In this document: in pieces, positions 49,412 through 57,896 of the stretch
Layout of the letters: every line of letters starts with the position of its first letter
How positions within the stretch are numbered: the stretch's first letter is position 1
DNA from: Bacillus sp. B15-48
GTDB lineage: Bacteria > Bacillota > Bacilli > Bacillales > Cytobacillaceae
Direction: 5' to 3'
Assembly: GCF_016879755.1 (NCBI RefSeq)
Contig: NZ_WOFU01000001.1
Location: forward strand, 62,001 to 126,000
Length of the DNA: 64,000 nt
Notes under the pieces: generated by a model
Told to the model about the DNA's origin: nothing
Seen by the model: only the letters and a program-made list of their open reading frames with translations
Databases searched by the model: none
Position numbers and translations under genes: made by a program

Positions 49412-50116
49412 ATGAATAATCACGATTGTTTCTTTGGAAAATCACCGTGGACATGGAAAGTCGTAATCAAATTACTGATATTGGTGCTAGTGTTCGTTCC
49501 TATTTTTATAGAGTTTTTATTAATGGGGTATTTAACAGAAGGATTACAAAATGATTTATATTCAGGTATATTGACAGGTTTTATCATGTCCATCATCTTC
49601 ATGCTTGGACTGTATTTCTTGGCTATCAAGCCAGAAAAACTTAGCTGGAAGGAAGTCGGTCTGAGAAGGTTTTCTCCAAATTATTGGAAATCCATTTGTG
49701 CATGGACATTTGCAATCATCGCAATAGCCTTTGTAATGGCTGTCGTTATGGAGCTATTTTTAGGAATTGAATCGGAAAATAGTAAGACGGAAAGCCTACA
49801 GTCTAGAATGACAGCTCTCAACTTCTTGATTGGGTTTGTATCAGCAGCCATTATTTCCCCAATATATGAGGAAATATTTTACCGAGGATTTCTTTATCGG
49901 TTCTTACGCAGCAAATACGGAATAGCCATTAGCATGTTTGCTAGTTCATTTATCTTTATGATTGTACACATTCCAACGTACAATACCCTCCTACTAAATT
50001 TTGTTTCCGGACTTATATTTGCTTGGACGTATGAAAAAACAGGTTCCATTGTTCCAGCAATGATTATACATGGGATAACGAATGGAATTGCCATCATCCT
50101 TGTTGCCCTTGGATGA
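49412..50116 (+). CDS. CPBP intramembrane metalloprotease
   Basis: A 234-residue membrane protein with about six or seven helices and the CPBP (Rce1-like) motifs: EEIFYRGFLYR (EExxxR), IVHIP and IIHGITNG. Such proteins cleave membrane substrates or help in bacteriocin immunity. AAAGGGGG precedes the ATG. The last 23 bases overlap the 3' end of the convergent MerR gene, which makes the two a likely antisense pair. Confidence 0.88.
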   Translation: MNNHDCFFGKSPWTWKVVIKLLILVLVFVPIFIEFLLMGYLTEGLQNDLYSGILTGFIMSIIFMLGLYFLAIKPEKLSWKEVGLRRFSPNYWKSICAWTFAIIAIAFVMAVVMELFLGIESENSKTESLQSRMTALNFLIGFVSAAIISPIYEEIFYRGFLYRFLRSKYGIAISMFASSFIFMIVHIPTYNTLLLNFVSGLIFAWTYEKTGSIVPAMIIHGITNGIAIILVALG

Positions 50117-50810
50117 TGGCATAAGCCTCTTCGATAAAATCGATGATTTCCTGCTTGATCGGATATAGATTTAGTTCATTTGATGATTCTTGAGAGCGAC
50201 GGACCTTCCAAAACTTTTCCATCAGGTTTTGGTCTCCCTGAAAAATTTCCTCAGAGAGAATCTCCATATCTTCTATTATAAGCTTTGCATGCTCCGAGCC
50301 TGGAGAGATCTTGTCTTGTATGCATAACTCAATTCGTCTCACAAGATTAATCCACCTTTTAATAGACGGGTTATCCATTTCTAATTTGGGCAAGCTTTCA
50401 CGTAATTTTTCTTCCTCGTCCGCAGAAAAAAGCAAGCTCCAAGTTTTATTCTGTTTTGGAGGGACTACTAGGGAGACCGTACCCTCTAATGTAAGAATGT
50501 TCAGCAACGAATTTGTATGTGCAATTGATTTTTGTATGTTAGATACTTGTTCTTCCAAATAGGTTTTATGGATCATTAGAATACTCTCTGTGGATTGATT
50601 TTTGATTATCCTACCTATTTCTTCGAGTGGAAGTGCAAGAGATTTAAGCAAAATAACCTTTTGTAGAATTAAGCAGTCTTCCTCTGAATAGAACCGTTTG
50701 CCTCCCTCACCTAATTTAGATGGACAGACAAGGCCAATTTGATCGTAATATCGAATTGTTCTAATGGATACCTTGAACCGCTTTGCCAATTCCCCACTTG
50801 TTATGTACAT
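50094..50810 (-). CDS. MerR-family transcriptional regulator
   Basis: A 238-residue regulator: an N-terminal winged HTH (SGELAKRFKVSIRTIRYYDQIGL, then KRFYSEEDCLILQKVI), a dimerisation coiled coil (about residues 75-110), and a C-terminal region of about 120 residues with no metal-binding Cys cluster, so probably an organic ligand. It overlaps tail to tail with the CPBP gene. Its own 5' region at 50811-50928 is free for autoregulation. Confidence 0.88.
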   Translation of the reverse strand: MYITSGELAKRFKVSIRTIRYYDQIGLVCPSKLGEGGKRFYSEEDCLILQKVILLKSLALPLEEIGRIIKNQSTESILMIHKTYLEEQVSNIQKSIAHTNSLLNILTLEGTVSLVVPPKQNKTWSLLFSADEEEKLRESLPKLEMDNPSIKRWINLVRRIELCIQDKISPGSEHAKLIIEDMEILSEEIFQGDQNLMEKFWKVRRSQESSNELNLYPIKQEIIDFIEEAYAIIQGQQG

Positions 50811-50928
50811 CGTTCCTCCCTATATTAATATAATGTGTATTTTGTTGTTAAACTTAATGAAGTATAAATACTCATTATATTTATTTTAAAAAACATGTTC
50901 TTTTTAAAAGATACTACTCCAACGACTT

Positions 50929-51288
50929 TTATTCATTTTTGTAGTAATTTTCCTCAGTCATTTTTTCTAAACTTCTGTTTTCTCGCTTTACGATAATAAC
51001 CTTACTATCTTCGTTAGAAGAGTATATCTCTTCACCTACTTCTAAAAAGTTTGATGAAAAATTATCTTTAGGCTTAACTTCTTTTTCTACCTTTTTTTGT
51101 ACTTCACCAATTTTTTCGCCAAGGGTAAATTCATTATCTTTAATATCTCCTTGCCAGTAATATTCCTTTTCATTAACCATTAAAATACCTGCATATGACC
51201 CGTTGGATGAAGAAGAACTACTACAACCACCGAGTGCAATTAAAACTAAAAGCAGTGTAATACCAAAAAATAGACTTTTCTTAAACAT
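50929..51288 (-). CDS. Small lipoprotein, unknown function
   Basis: A 119-residue predicted lipoprotein: a hydrophobic signal with lipobox LIALGGCSS (Cys near residue 22), a Ser-rich linker, then a small domain with YWQGDIKDNEFTLGEKIGEVQKKV. The ATG (MFKKSLFF) follows AAAAGGGGG; a longer frame upstream lacks a site. I recognise no characterised family; the fold may resemble small DUF-type lipoproteins of Bacillus. Confidence 0.75.
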   Translation of the reverse strand: MFKKSLFFGITLLLVLIALGGCSSSSSSNGSYAGILMVNEKEYYWQGDIKDNEFTLGEKIGEVQKKVEKEVKPKDNFSSNFLEVGEEIYSSNEDSKVIIVKRENRSLEKMTEENYYKNE

Positions 51289-51446
51289 AAAAATCCCCCT
51301 TTTGTTTTTAGACGATAAGTTAATCAAATCGTTTCATTTCTTGTGCCTTCACACCCACTACCTATTTTTCACGAGAATAATTAAACAAAAATCCCCTCCT
51401 AATAAAAGCTCTTCTTCCACAAAATGCTTCTTTTCGTTAACAAGTT

Positions 51447-51629
51447 TTAGCTTTTATTATTTTTCAGGTCGTTTAATTCCTTCTCCAATTTTACAATTCT
51501 TTTGTAATTTGATTGAGTAGCCCCAAACACAAAACCTATTGCCACACCAAATACCGCACCTTCTAACCCGAAAATTCTGAATCCCAAAATACCTGCTACC
51601 ACTATATAAAAAATATATATAAAAGTCAT
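51447..51629 (-). CDS. Small membrane protein
   Basis: A 60-residue protein with two closely spaced hydrophobic stretches (FIYIFYIVVAGILGF and GAVFGVAIGFVFGA) and a charged coiled tail (IVKLEKELNDLKNN). The ATG has GGAGAGGTAAAA directly before it. Function unknown. It resembles small two-helix Bacillus proteins in general layout only. Confidence 0.65.
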   Translation of the reverse strand: MTFIYIFYIVVAGILGFRIFGLEGAVFGVAIGFVFGATQSNYKRIVKLEKELNDLKNNKS

Positions 51630-51745
51630 TTTTACCTCTCCAATCATTATGATGGTACTCTAATCGCCCACCCTAAACTAAAATAAGCGTATCCTTGTTG
51701 AGGGATACGCAATATTGCTAAATTAATAGGGATTGCATCAGTCGA

Positions 51746-51877
51746 TTAATAATTTTGAACTAATTCTAATTTCTCTAAGTCAATTATAAATTTTCCATTC
51801 ATTAAGATATCAAGTCCTATGAGACCATTGATACCCCTTTATACGAAATCGCCATTTTTACTTCCTAACATTACCAT
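51746..51877 (-). pseudogene. Retropepsin-like aspartic protease, C-terminal remnant
   Basis: On the minus strand the translation gives MVMLGSKNGDFV, a stop, then RGINGLIGLDILMNGKF and IIDLEKLEL. GLIGLDILMN plus IIDL is the C-terminal signature of small retropepsin-like aspartyl proteases. The catalytic N-terminal half is missing and one stop interrupts the rest, so this is a decayed fragment. From 51878 to 52090 I see nothing further that I can name. Confidence 0.6.
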
Positions 51878-52090
51878 AACTTATTCCTATGACAACTAAA
51901 ATAAATGCCTCAAGTTGATAACGGGACCAGGTTACTGTAATCGCTCTAGCTTGTGGCTCCTAGCCAGAACGATAACTTCCTGGTTTGTATTAGAGATCAT
52001 TCCTAAACGTTCGTACAATCAAGGAGTTGGTGCAACCATTTTATGTATCTATCAATAAATTGAAAAAAGAGTACTCTAGGTAAGAGTGAA

Positions 52091-52324
52091 TTAATTTAAC
52101 AAGAAACCTTTTACTGCAACGTAGAAGACAAATAAAGAAGCACTCATACAAAATATACCTAATCGCTTTCGTTCACTTTTGATTTCTGATATCCCCATAA
52201 CCAGAAGCATTGCTCCCATGAAGAACATCATATAAGGCGATGCCTCGTGATTGCCAGTTATCAACCCATAACCTGCAAGTATAAGAACAATGATTCCTAA
52301 GATGATTCTAGCTGCTATTAACAA
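52091..52324 (-). CDS. Small membrane protein, unknown function
   Basis: A 77-residue protein with three hydrophobic segments (IILGIIVLILAGYGLI, MMFFMGAMLLVMGI, LGIFCMSASLFVFYVAV). The TTG start has GGGGGG five bases before it. It resembles small YczI-like Bacillus membrane proteins (DUF3953 style) in layout (helix, short loop, helix with GISEIKSERK), but I am not sure of the family. Confidence 0.6.
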   Translation of the reverse strand: MLIAARIILGIIVLILAGYGLITGNHEASPYMMFFMGAMLLVMGISEIKSERKRLGIFCMSASLFVFYVAVKGFLLN

Positions 52325-52479
52325 GATATCCCCCCCTAATCTGCTATAAGTTTTAATAGATGATTATATTCCCTTTTTAGAGAATAGCGCCGCTAAATGT
52401 GTAAAAAAAGCAACTACTACAATAAAACCAATTGAAAAAATAAAACGGCACGACCTAAAATCATTCATAGCTGTTTTTT

Positions 52480-52795
52480 ATCGTCCGTATCTAAACTTCA
52501 ATCAGTGGGGGTTTTCTTCATCCCCGCTGATTGTTAGTTGAACCGATCGGGCGTTTACTGGCTGTTAATCCCTACTTACAACTCTTATTACTTTCGAATT
52601 ATTGAAATGGGGGTCTTACAGCCAGTTAACCTGCGATAAAATTAAAATCTATCTTTGAACATAAAAACTACTATCTTATTAACCAGCCCAATAGTTGAAT
52701 AATCCTTATTATTTCATTTTAATCTTAACATTGATTTCCTTTTACTGGGAGATGAAAAGAAAAAACGTATCTGCTTATTGCAGATATGATCTTTT
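52480..52795. other. Gene-free region with several hairpins
   Basis: Inverted repeats lie in a row: CAATCAGTGGGG/CCCCGCTGATTG (52499-52534), ACTGGCTGT/ACAGCCAGT (about 52557-52628) and ATCTGC/GCAGAT (52768-52785). No open frame links them. Clusters like this occur at ends of insertion sequences and in structured RNAs; I cannot name the source. The whole 52325-52966 gap has no recognised gene. Confidence 0.45.
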
Positions 52796-52966
52796 AAGCA
52801 AAGCAAGCCCCCTTCGCTTTACGTTGGGAAATTGACTTTTTATGTAATCTTATTCAATTAAATGGCTCTATTCATGAAAATGATGTTCAGAAAGCGGCCG
52901 ATTGTTGAAGATCAACTATTATTCATTGTTGTAAATAACCCGTTTAGTCCCCAAATTCATACTAAA

Positions 52967-53003
52967 AAAGATGCCAAACCCTTTAAAGGGTTTGGCATCT
53001 TTT
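52967..53003. terminator. Terminator of the YeeE/YedE gene
   Basis: A 17-bp perfect stem, AAAGATGCCAAACCCTT against AAGGGTTTGGCATCTTT, with T-runs on both strands. Confidence 0.9.
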
Positions 53004-53007
53004 TAAA

Positions 53008-54267
53008 TTAACACATTGAATCTTTTGGTTTTGGATTTTTCAAACCGAATAACGGGCGAATAAATAAAGCTAGGTAAGTACCTAACATCGCCATAATAGC
53101 CCATACCCATCCGTGAATGCTAAAAGACGCAATTCCACTGAAATAAGCTCCGATATTACATCCAAACGCTAAACGAGCACCATAGCCCATCATTAAGCCG
53201 CCTAAAATCGCAGCACCGGCTACTCCTGGTTTTATTTTTCCTGGCTTAAATGTTCCCTGGGCAGATGCGGAGAGGAAGGCTCCTAACATAATTCCGAAGT
53301 TCATCACACTCGTCGCATCCATTAATACGGAATTTGTCAAACTGCTTGAACCTGCAAAATAATCCCATGATGAAACATCGACGCCCATTGCCATTAACGC
53401 TTTTCCACCCCAGAGAGTAAATCCGGATGTGACTCCCCATGGGCTTCCTTTAACCATCAATGTTAGTGCATTCAGTAAGGCTAACACAATTGCTGCTCCA
53501 AATAATGGCCAGGAGCCTCGAACAATTTTCTTCCACCCAGTTGTTGTTGCTAATGGTTTCATCATTGGTGGATTTTTTTTCTTCGCGAATTGAACACATA
53601 GCCAATAAATAAGCGCAAAAGCACAGAGTTGAATAGCCCATGCACCGAAATAGCCGAGCCCAGTAGATTCTGCTAACGAAATCGGCGGTAGTGCCGGCAT
53701 ATCTTCCAACCAAAAGGTAATATGCTTTGCTCCTAAAACAGACCCCGCTATGAAAGCAATCAGCGTTAAAATCATTGAAGACGATCCGCCGCCAACATTA
53801 TATAATGTCCCCGAAGCGCACCCGTTTCCTAGCTGCATTCCAATTCCAAATATAAATGCTCCAACAATCACACTTACACCGACAGGATTCACGTTTCCTG
53901 ATGGTGCTGCCCCGGTAAAACTGAATCCAGTAGCTAAAATGATTGCGAATAACGTCGAAGCAACAGCAAGCATCAACATATGAGCCTGTAAACCTTGGAC
54001 ATTTCCTACAGAAACAAGTCGTCTAAAGGCAGATGTAAACCCAAAGCGGGCATACAATAAAGCTGCTCCAAGCGCAAGTCCAATTAGAAATAACGTCCCC
54101 TGAGTCCAATCGGCAACAGTAACAATCAGGATATATAAAATAATTGCTGCTAATGCTCCGATAATGACAAACGGTTTTTGCATCGGGTTTAAATTTTTTG
54201 TTACAACCGTCGTTGATTTCCCATCCCAGTTCGCATTTGTTGGATTAGCCAATGTAGTTTGTGCCAA
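53008..54267 (-). CDS. YeeE/YedE-family sulfur-compound transporter
   Basis: A 419-residue membrane protein with about ten helices in two homologous halves. Each half has the conserved Cys of the family: GNGCASGTLYNVGGG and AFGCNIGAYFSGI. Family members such as TsuA take up thiosulfate through transient Cys contacts. The start is TTG (MAQTTLANP), eight bases after GAGGTG. No tusA-like sulfur carrier gene is adjacent. A long terminator follows. Confidence 0.88.
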   Translation of the reverse strand: MAQTTLANPTNANWDGKSTTVVTKNLNPMQKPFVIIGALAAIILYILIVTVADWTQGTLFLIGLALGAALLYARFGFTSAFRRLVSVGNVQGLQAHMLMLAVASTLFAIILATGFSFTGAAPSGNVNPVGVSVIVGAFIFGIGMQLGNGCASGTLYNVGGGSSSMILTLIAFIAGSVLGAKHITFWLEDMPALPPISLAESTGLGYFGAWAIQLCAFALIYWLCVQFAKKKNPPMMKPLATTTGWKKIVRGSWPLFGAAIVLALLNALTLMVKGSPWGVTSGFTLWGGKALMAMGVDVSSWDYFAGSSSLTNSVLMDATSVMNFGIMLGAFLSASAQGTFKPGKIKPGVAGAAILGGLMMGYGARLAFGCNIGAYFSGIASFSIHGWVWAIMAMLGTYLALFIRPLFGLKNPKPKDSMC

Positions 54268-54490
54268 ATGAAATTCACCTCTTATCCTATAAAAAATAAT
54301 CCTTTTCATATTATAATAACCTTTATACTTTGTAAACCTACTAAACTAATTATTGTAGATGGATATAATTGGTCTTGCAAAGTAGATAGAAATCATGGTA
54401 TTGTTATAGAGCGATGAGCTGAATTGGATAAGTCGATGGACACTCCGTTTGGAAATGTACGATGTGGCGTACAGTCTATCGCCCCAATAC

Positions 54491-54524
54491 GCAAAAGGTG
54501 CCTGCATGCAGGCACCTTTTTTGA
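54491..54524. terminator. Orphan palindromic terminator
   Basis: AAAAGGTGCCTGCA and its exact reverse complement TGCAGGCACCTTTT lie back to back, followed by TT. It lies 220 bases above the YeeE start and 440 bases below the DUF418 stop. It may end transcripts from either side, including a possible unannotated plus-strand RNA from about 54400. Confidence 0.75.
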
Positions 54525-54559
54525 TTTGTGTAAGAATAAAACCTTTTAAGTCGTCAGCT

Positions 54560-54870
54560 ATTGAGGTTAAATTTTATTGCTAGTACTTGGATTAACCGTG
54601 ATTATTAGGCTGGTTTATTGCTAGTACTTGGATTAAACCGATTTTTGGCCGTTTTTTATTACTAGTACTTGGATTATATCCGCCTTTTTACCACATTTTA
54701 TTGCTAGTACTCGGATTAAACCCTCATTTTACAGCATTTTATTACGAGTACTAGCAATATATCAACGAAATATCGTGTTTTTAATACGAGTACTTGGATA
54801 AAAAAACGCGTTACCAGCATTATCGCTTAAAAAGCCTACGGATTTCTTCGATCAAATGTACATAAATGGA
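54560..54870 (+). repeat. Family 1 structured repeat, copy C
   Basis: Units start at 54579, 54620, 54661, 54703, 54744 and 54786 (intervals 41/41/42/41/42). A degenerate inverted unit (GTTACCAGCATTATC) lies about 21 bases further. The tail AAAAAGCCTACGGATTTCTT matches copy D. It lies between the DUF418 gene and the orphan terminator. Confidence 0.92.
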
Positions 54871-54960
54871 CTTTTTATACAAAACTAGTAGTTAATTCAG
54901 ATTAAAAGGCTCCATTTGAATGAAACCTTTCCTTTCCCTCTATCATTCTCTAAAAGCATT

Positions 54961-55947
54961 TCAAGTTCGCTTTAAAAATGGGGAGACTTTTAAATAGGTG
55001 AAGCATCTCCACAACCATTCAAATGGGCCAAAATGAAAGAAGTGGAGCCAGATCCTGCTAAAAACGATTTGGATAAAACAAATGTTTAAGCATACATACA
55101 ATGTTTGTAAATAAGCTAGCTCGAACTCCCTTCCTAGCAAAAAGATAAAAGCTGTTTGCGAGAGGTAATTGGTCAATGCCATCCTCCCGTAATATTTTAA
55201 AGGAGAAAGAATTTTCTGCATAACTGGATTTTGCAGCAAAAGAATCATGCCCCCAACATAAAAAGCAGAAACAATGGGCCCAATCATGATAACTGTATGG
55301 TAAAACTCGAACATTTCTAAATTCCATATATTGTCTTCAGGTAGTACCGGTATTTTTTTTAGTTGATACAGTAGTGTTAGAAACGATAATCCAAACATTC
55401 CAATTGTAAATAAACGAATTGATTTCCTCTTCGCTGCAAGATTTTCAAACAGTTGATACTGACCGATTGTAAATCCAAGCAAAATTAAAGGAAGCGGCAA
55501 AAACATCTTGATTCCGAGCAAACTAAATCCGATTATGAATACGATACTAATAATTAGATTCACTTCTTTCCTTAACTTATAACAGGGAAAGATGAGAAGT
55601 CCGCAAACCGCATAAATGGTTAATGCTTCCCCAGGATGGTACATCGAATGAACTAAGCCGAACAGGAACATAGCAGCAATTCTCCGTAAAAATAATAGCG
55701 TGCCATTTTCTCCTCTCGCATTTGCTCGCGAAATAAATAGATAAAATCCAATTCCAAACAAAAACGAGAAGATTGTAAAAAATCGTCCTTCTACAAATAA
55801 ATATAAAAAGTTCCAGTATACAGCGTCTGCACTTTCAGCAGCAGGGAGTGGAACAGCGAGTAGCAGTGGAAGGTTGACGAGGAGAATACCGAGAAGAGCG
55901 AATCCTCGTAAATAATCAAGTTCATCAATCCGGGCATTTGAATTCAT
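54961..55947 (-). CDS. DUF418/YeiB-family membrane protein
   Basis: A 328-residue polytopic protein of the DUF418/YeiB family. It starts RIDELDYLRGFALLGILLVN, has VEGRFFTIFSFLFGIGF early, and ends with the DUF418 part (PLKYYGRMALTNYLSQTAFI, then FHFGPFEWLWRCFTY). These proteins resemble acyltransferase-3 membrane domains; the substrate is unknown. About nine helices are visible. GAAAGGAGAAGGAG precedes the ATG. Confidence 0.88.
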   Translation of the reverse strand: MNSNARIDELDYLRGFALLGILLVNLPLLLAVPLPAAESADAVYWNFLYLFVEGRFFTIFSFLFGIGFYLFISRANARGENGTLLFLRRIAAMFLFGLVHSMYHPGEALTIYAVCGLLIFPCYKLRKEVNLIISIVFIIGFSLLGIKMFLPLPLILLGFTIGQYQLFENLAAKRKSIRLFTIGMFGLSFLTLLYQLKKIPVLPEDNIWNLEMFEFYHTVIMIGPIVSAFYVGGMILLLQNPVMQKILSPLKYYGRMALTNYLSQTAFIFLLGREFELAYLQTLYVCLNICFIQIVFSRIWLHFFHFGPFEWLWRCFTYLKVSPFLKRT

Positions 55948-55971
55948 CCGCTCCTTCTCCTTTCCTCAAAA

Positions 55972-55999
55972 AGAAACACCCCTTATTAGGAGTGTTTGC
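55972..55999 (-). terminator. Terminator of the DUF1450 gene
   Basis: AAACACTCC pairs with GGGGTGTTT (wobble pairs) around a short loop, followed by CTTTTTG on the minus strand. Confidence 0.75.
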
Positions 56000-56041
56000 T
56001 TGTTTCTTTCATTGAAGCATACGTTTTATCATTTGGCAAAG

Positions 56042-56308
56042 TTACGATTGTAACTGTTTGAGCTTTCTCAATAATGCAGTTGAATCATCTGCTTGAATAA
56101 ACTCACCGTTGACGATCGCATAAGGAGATTGTTCGCACTGTTCACACTTACTTTGGCACTTATACTCCTTATAAACGATATTTTTCTGTTTAAAGAAAGC
56201 CTCATACATCGGATATTGTTCAGCCGTTAAAAAGCGGTCCAAATTCCTTTCACAAAAATCCACTTGTAGTTTTTTATTTTTTGAAAAGATTTTTGCTAGC
56301 AAGCTCAT
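56042..56308 (-). CDS. DUF1450 (YuzB-like) protein
   Basis: An 88-residue protein of the DUF1450 group. The Cys pattern (DFCERNL early; YKCQSKCEQCEQSPYAIVNGE in the middle) recalls the YuzB thioredoxin-like fold with a metal or cluster site. Function unknown. The ATG has an AAGTAGGAC-type site. It has its own terminator. Confidence 0.72.
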   Translation of the reverse strand: MSLLAKIFSKNKKLQVDFCERNLDRFLTAEQYPMYEAFFKQKNIVYKEYKCQSKCEQCEQSPYAIVNGEFIQADDSTALLRKLKQLQS

Positions 56309-56384
56309 GAATCAAGTCCTACTTTCTGAAGATTACCTTTATTTATATCATATATCTTCAAAAAGATAATGCCAAGTAAAGAGA

Positions 56385-56579
56385 TTAATCGATTCCATGC
56401 TCAAAGCAGTATTCTTCAACCATATTTTCAATTTTATCGAAATCTGGATTTTCTCCCGAAAAGCTGAATTTCAACTCTTCGACAAATGCACCTTTGAAAT
56501 ATACATGAATGGCCCCATTTTGTTCAATCAAACTATACTCAGGTTCAAACCGATACCCACTTCGCTCAATCGCACCCAA
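56385..56579 (-). CDS. YbxH family protein
   Basis: A 64-residue acidic protein beginning MGAIERSGYRFEPEYSLIEQ and continuing with NGAIHVYFKG, which I recognise as the YbxH family. It ends EYCFEHGID. No function is known. There is no strong ribosome site in front (GAAAGTTGG). It stands alone between the DUF1450 gene and ssrA. Confidence 0.75.
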   Translation of the reverse strand: MGAIERSGYRFEPEYSLIEQNGAIHVYFKGAFVEELKFSFSGENPDFDKIENMVEEYCFEHGID

Positions 56580-56683
56580 CTTTCATCAACTCCAGACTTT
56601 TTGATTTACTTTTATTATTTGAAGAAATGGAAAGTCCTATGCTTTTGTTCATGAAGGAAGTTTGTTTATTGAAGCGCTTGGAA

Positions 56684-56712
56684 CATTAGCGGGAAATTCT
56701 CCGCTTATTTTA
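56684..56712 (+). repeat. Single family 2 repeat unit
   Basis: TTAGCGGGAAATTCTCCGCT followed by TATTTTA is one CGGA/TCCG-type palindromic unit like those in the arrays at 21.7 and 42.4 kb, here alone. Confidence 0.6.
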
Positions 56713-56823
56713 TTCTCCGACCTACATAAAAATCAAAACTTGACGTTTTGCGTTAGAAACGGAACCCGTTACGATAATCGCTGATCTTTTATCCGCCTTA
56801 TGTATGGTGATTTCAATCCAAAT

Positions 56824-56850
56824 AAAAAACCACCAAATATGTATTTGGTG
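56824..56850 (-). terminator. Terminator of ssrA
   Basis: CCACCAAAT/ATTTGGTGG with an ACAT loop, then TTTTTTATTTGG on the minus strand. Its 5' arm includes the 3' CCA end of the tmRNA. Confidence 0.85.
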
Positions 56851-57205
56851 GAGACGGTGGGAGTCGAACCCACGTCCAGAAGCATCGCCACTTAAGCTTC
56901 TACGAGTGTAGTCGACATATTTGCGATTCGCTGAGTCTTATGCCTGCCGACAGGCGTCAGGTCAGCTAGTCTGATTGTTCTCTTCCTTCATCCTCAGACG
57001 GTGGAATCTGGCGTAGCCCACTAAGAGTGAGTCCGCTACCCTACCACATGGGCGATGGAGGGGCGAACCGCTAAAGTGCTATTAAGCAGCTAAAGCGAAG
57101 TTGTTTTGTTGTTTGCCAGTTATAGGCTTTGACGTTTTAACGAGGCCGATCCCCTCGACTCGCAACCTAAGCTCGAACTACCCCTGTCGAATCCGTAGCG
57201 TCCCC
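56846..57205 (-). ncRNA. ssrA: Transfer-messenger RNA
   Basis: A 360-nt tmRNA. The 5' end is GGGGACGCTACGGATTCGAC and the 3' end has GGACGTGGGTTCGACTCCCA before the CCA. The tag frame (57117 down to 57082) reads GKQQNNFALAA and ends with TAA TAG, so the full tag is AGKQQNNFALAA, with the LAA degradation end. A TATACT -10 box lies just upstream. It follows smpB, its protein partner. The hairpin TTGTCAC/GTGACAA at 57256-57275 lies between them. Confidence 0.97.
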
Positions 57206-57365
57206 ATATAGTATAAAAAGACGTTAGGAAACTCGGCTATGCGAGCAAAAGCTGTTTGTCACTCGCGGTGACAAGACTTATTATAACATATTGGCCAGTT
57301 GTTTCAACTGGAAATTATTATACATTTTAAACAACCTTTGCTGCTTCACACAAACTCCAATCAAC

Positions 57366-57833
57366 CTACATTTTTTGTCTCTCGCGAAATGCACGTTCAA
57401 TTTCACGGCTTGCTTCTTTCTTCTTCAAATCTTCGCGTTTGTCATATTTCTTCTTCCCTTTTCCAAGACCTAATAAAACTTTGGCATACCCATTTTTTAA
57501 ATAAACTTTCAGTGGAACTAAAGCAGAACCGGTCTCCTTCGTTTCGCCAATCAACTTATTAATCTCACGGCGGTGCAGTAAAAGTTTTCGTTCACGAAGC
57601 GGGTCATGATTGTATCGGTTTCCTTGCTCATATGGGCTAATGTGCATGCCATAAAGAAAGATCTCTCCATTTTGGACACGAGCATAGGAATCTTTTAAAT
57701 TTAATTTCCCAGCCCTAATCGACTTAATTTCTGTCCCTTGCAGGACAATTCCCGTTTCAAACGTTTCTTCGATAAAATAATCATGGTAGGCTTTTTTGTT
57801 TTGTGCTACCGTTTTGCCAGCACCTTTTGGCAT
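57366..57833 (-). CDS. smpB: SsrA-binding protein SmpB
   Basis: A 155-residue SmpB, complete: [40 protein letters not shown], and a basic C-terminal tail ([21 protein letters not shown]) that enters the ribosomal mRNA channel. It carries tmRNA to stalled ribosomes. It lies 63 bp after rnr and 160 bp before ssrA, the usual rnr-smpB-ssrA cluster. Confidence 0.97.
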   Translation of the reverse strand: MPKGAGKTVAQNKKAYHDYFIEETFETGIVLQGTEIKSIRAGKLNLKDSYARVQNGEIFLYGMHISPYEQGNRYNHDPLRERKLLLHRREINKLIGETKETGSALVPLKVYLKNGYAKVLLGLGKGKKKYDKREDLKKKEASREIERAFRERQKM

Positions 57834-57896
57834 GACGTCTCCCCCTTTAACTCCCTTTATTTTAACATAAACGCGAATAGGGGGAGCAGCCCCCCA

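Noticed and set aside
28937-56600. Prophage or integrated plasmid
   Set aside because: No integrase, phage structural, replication or tRNA-linked attachment site is visible; the accessory genes are ordinary chromosomal types.
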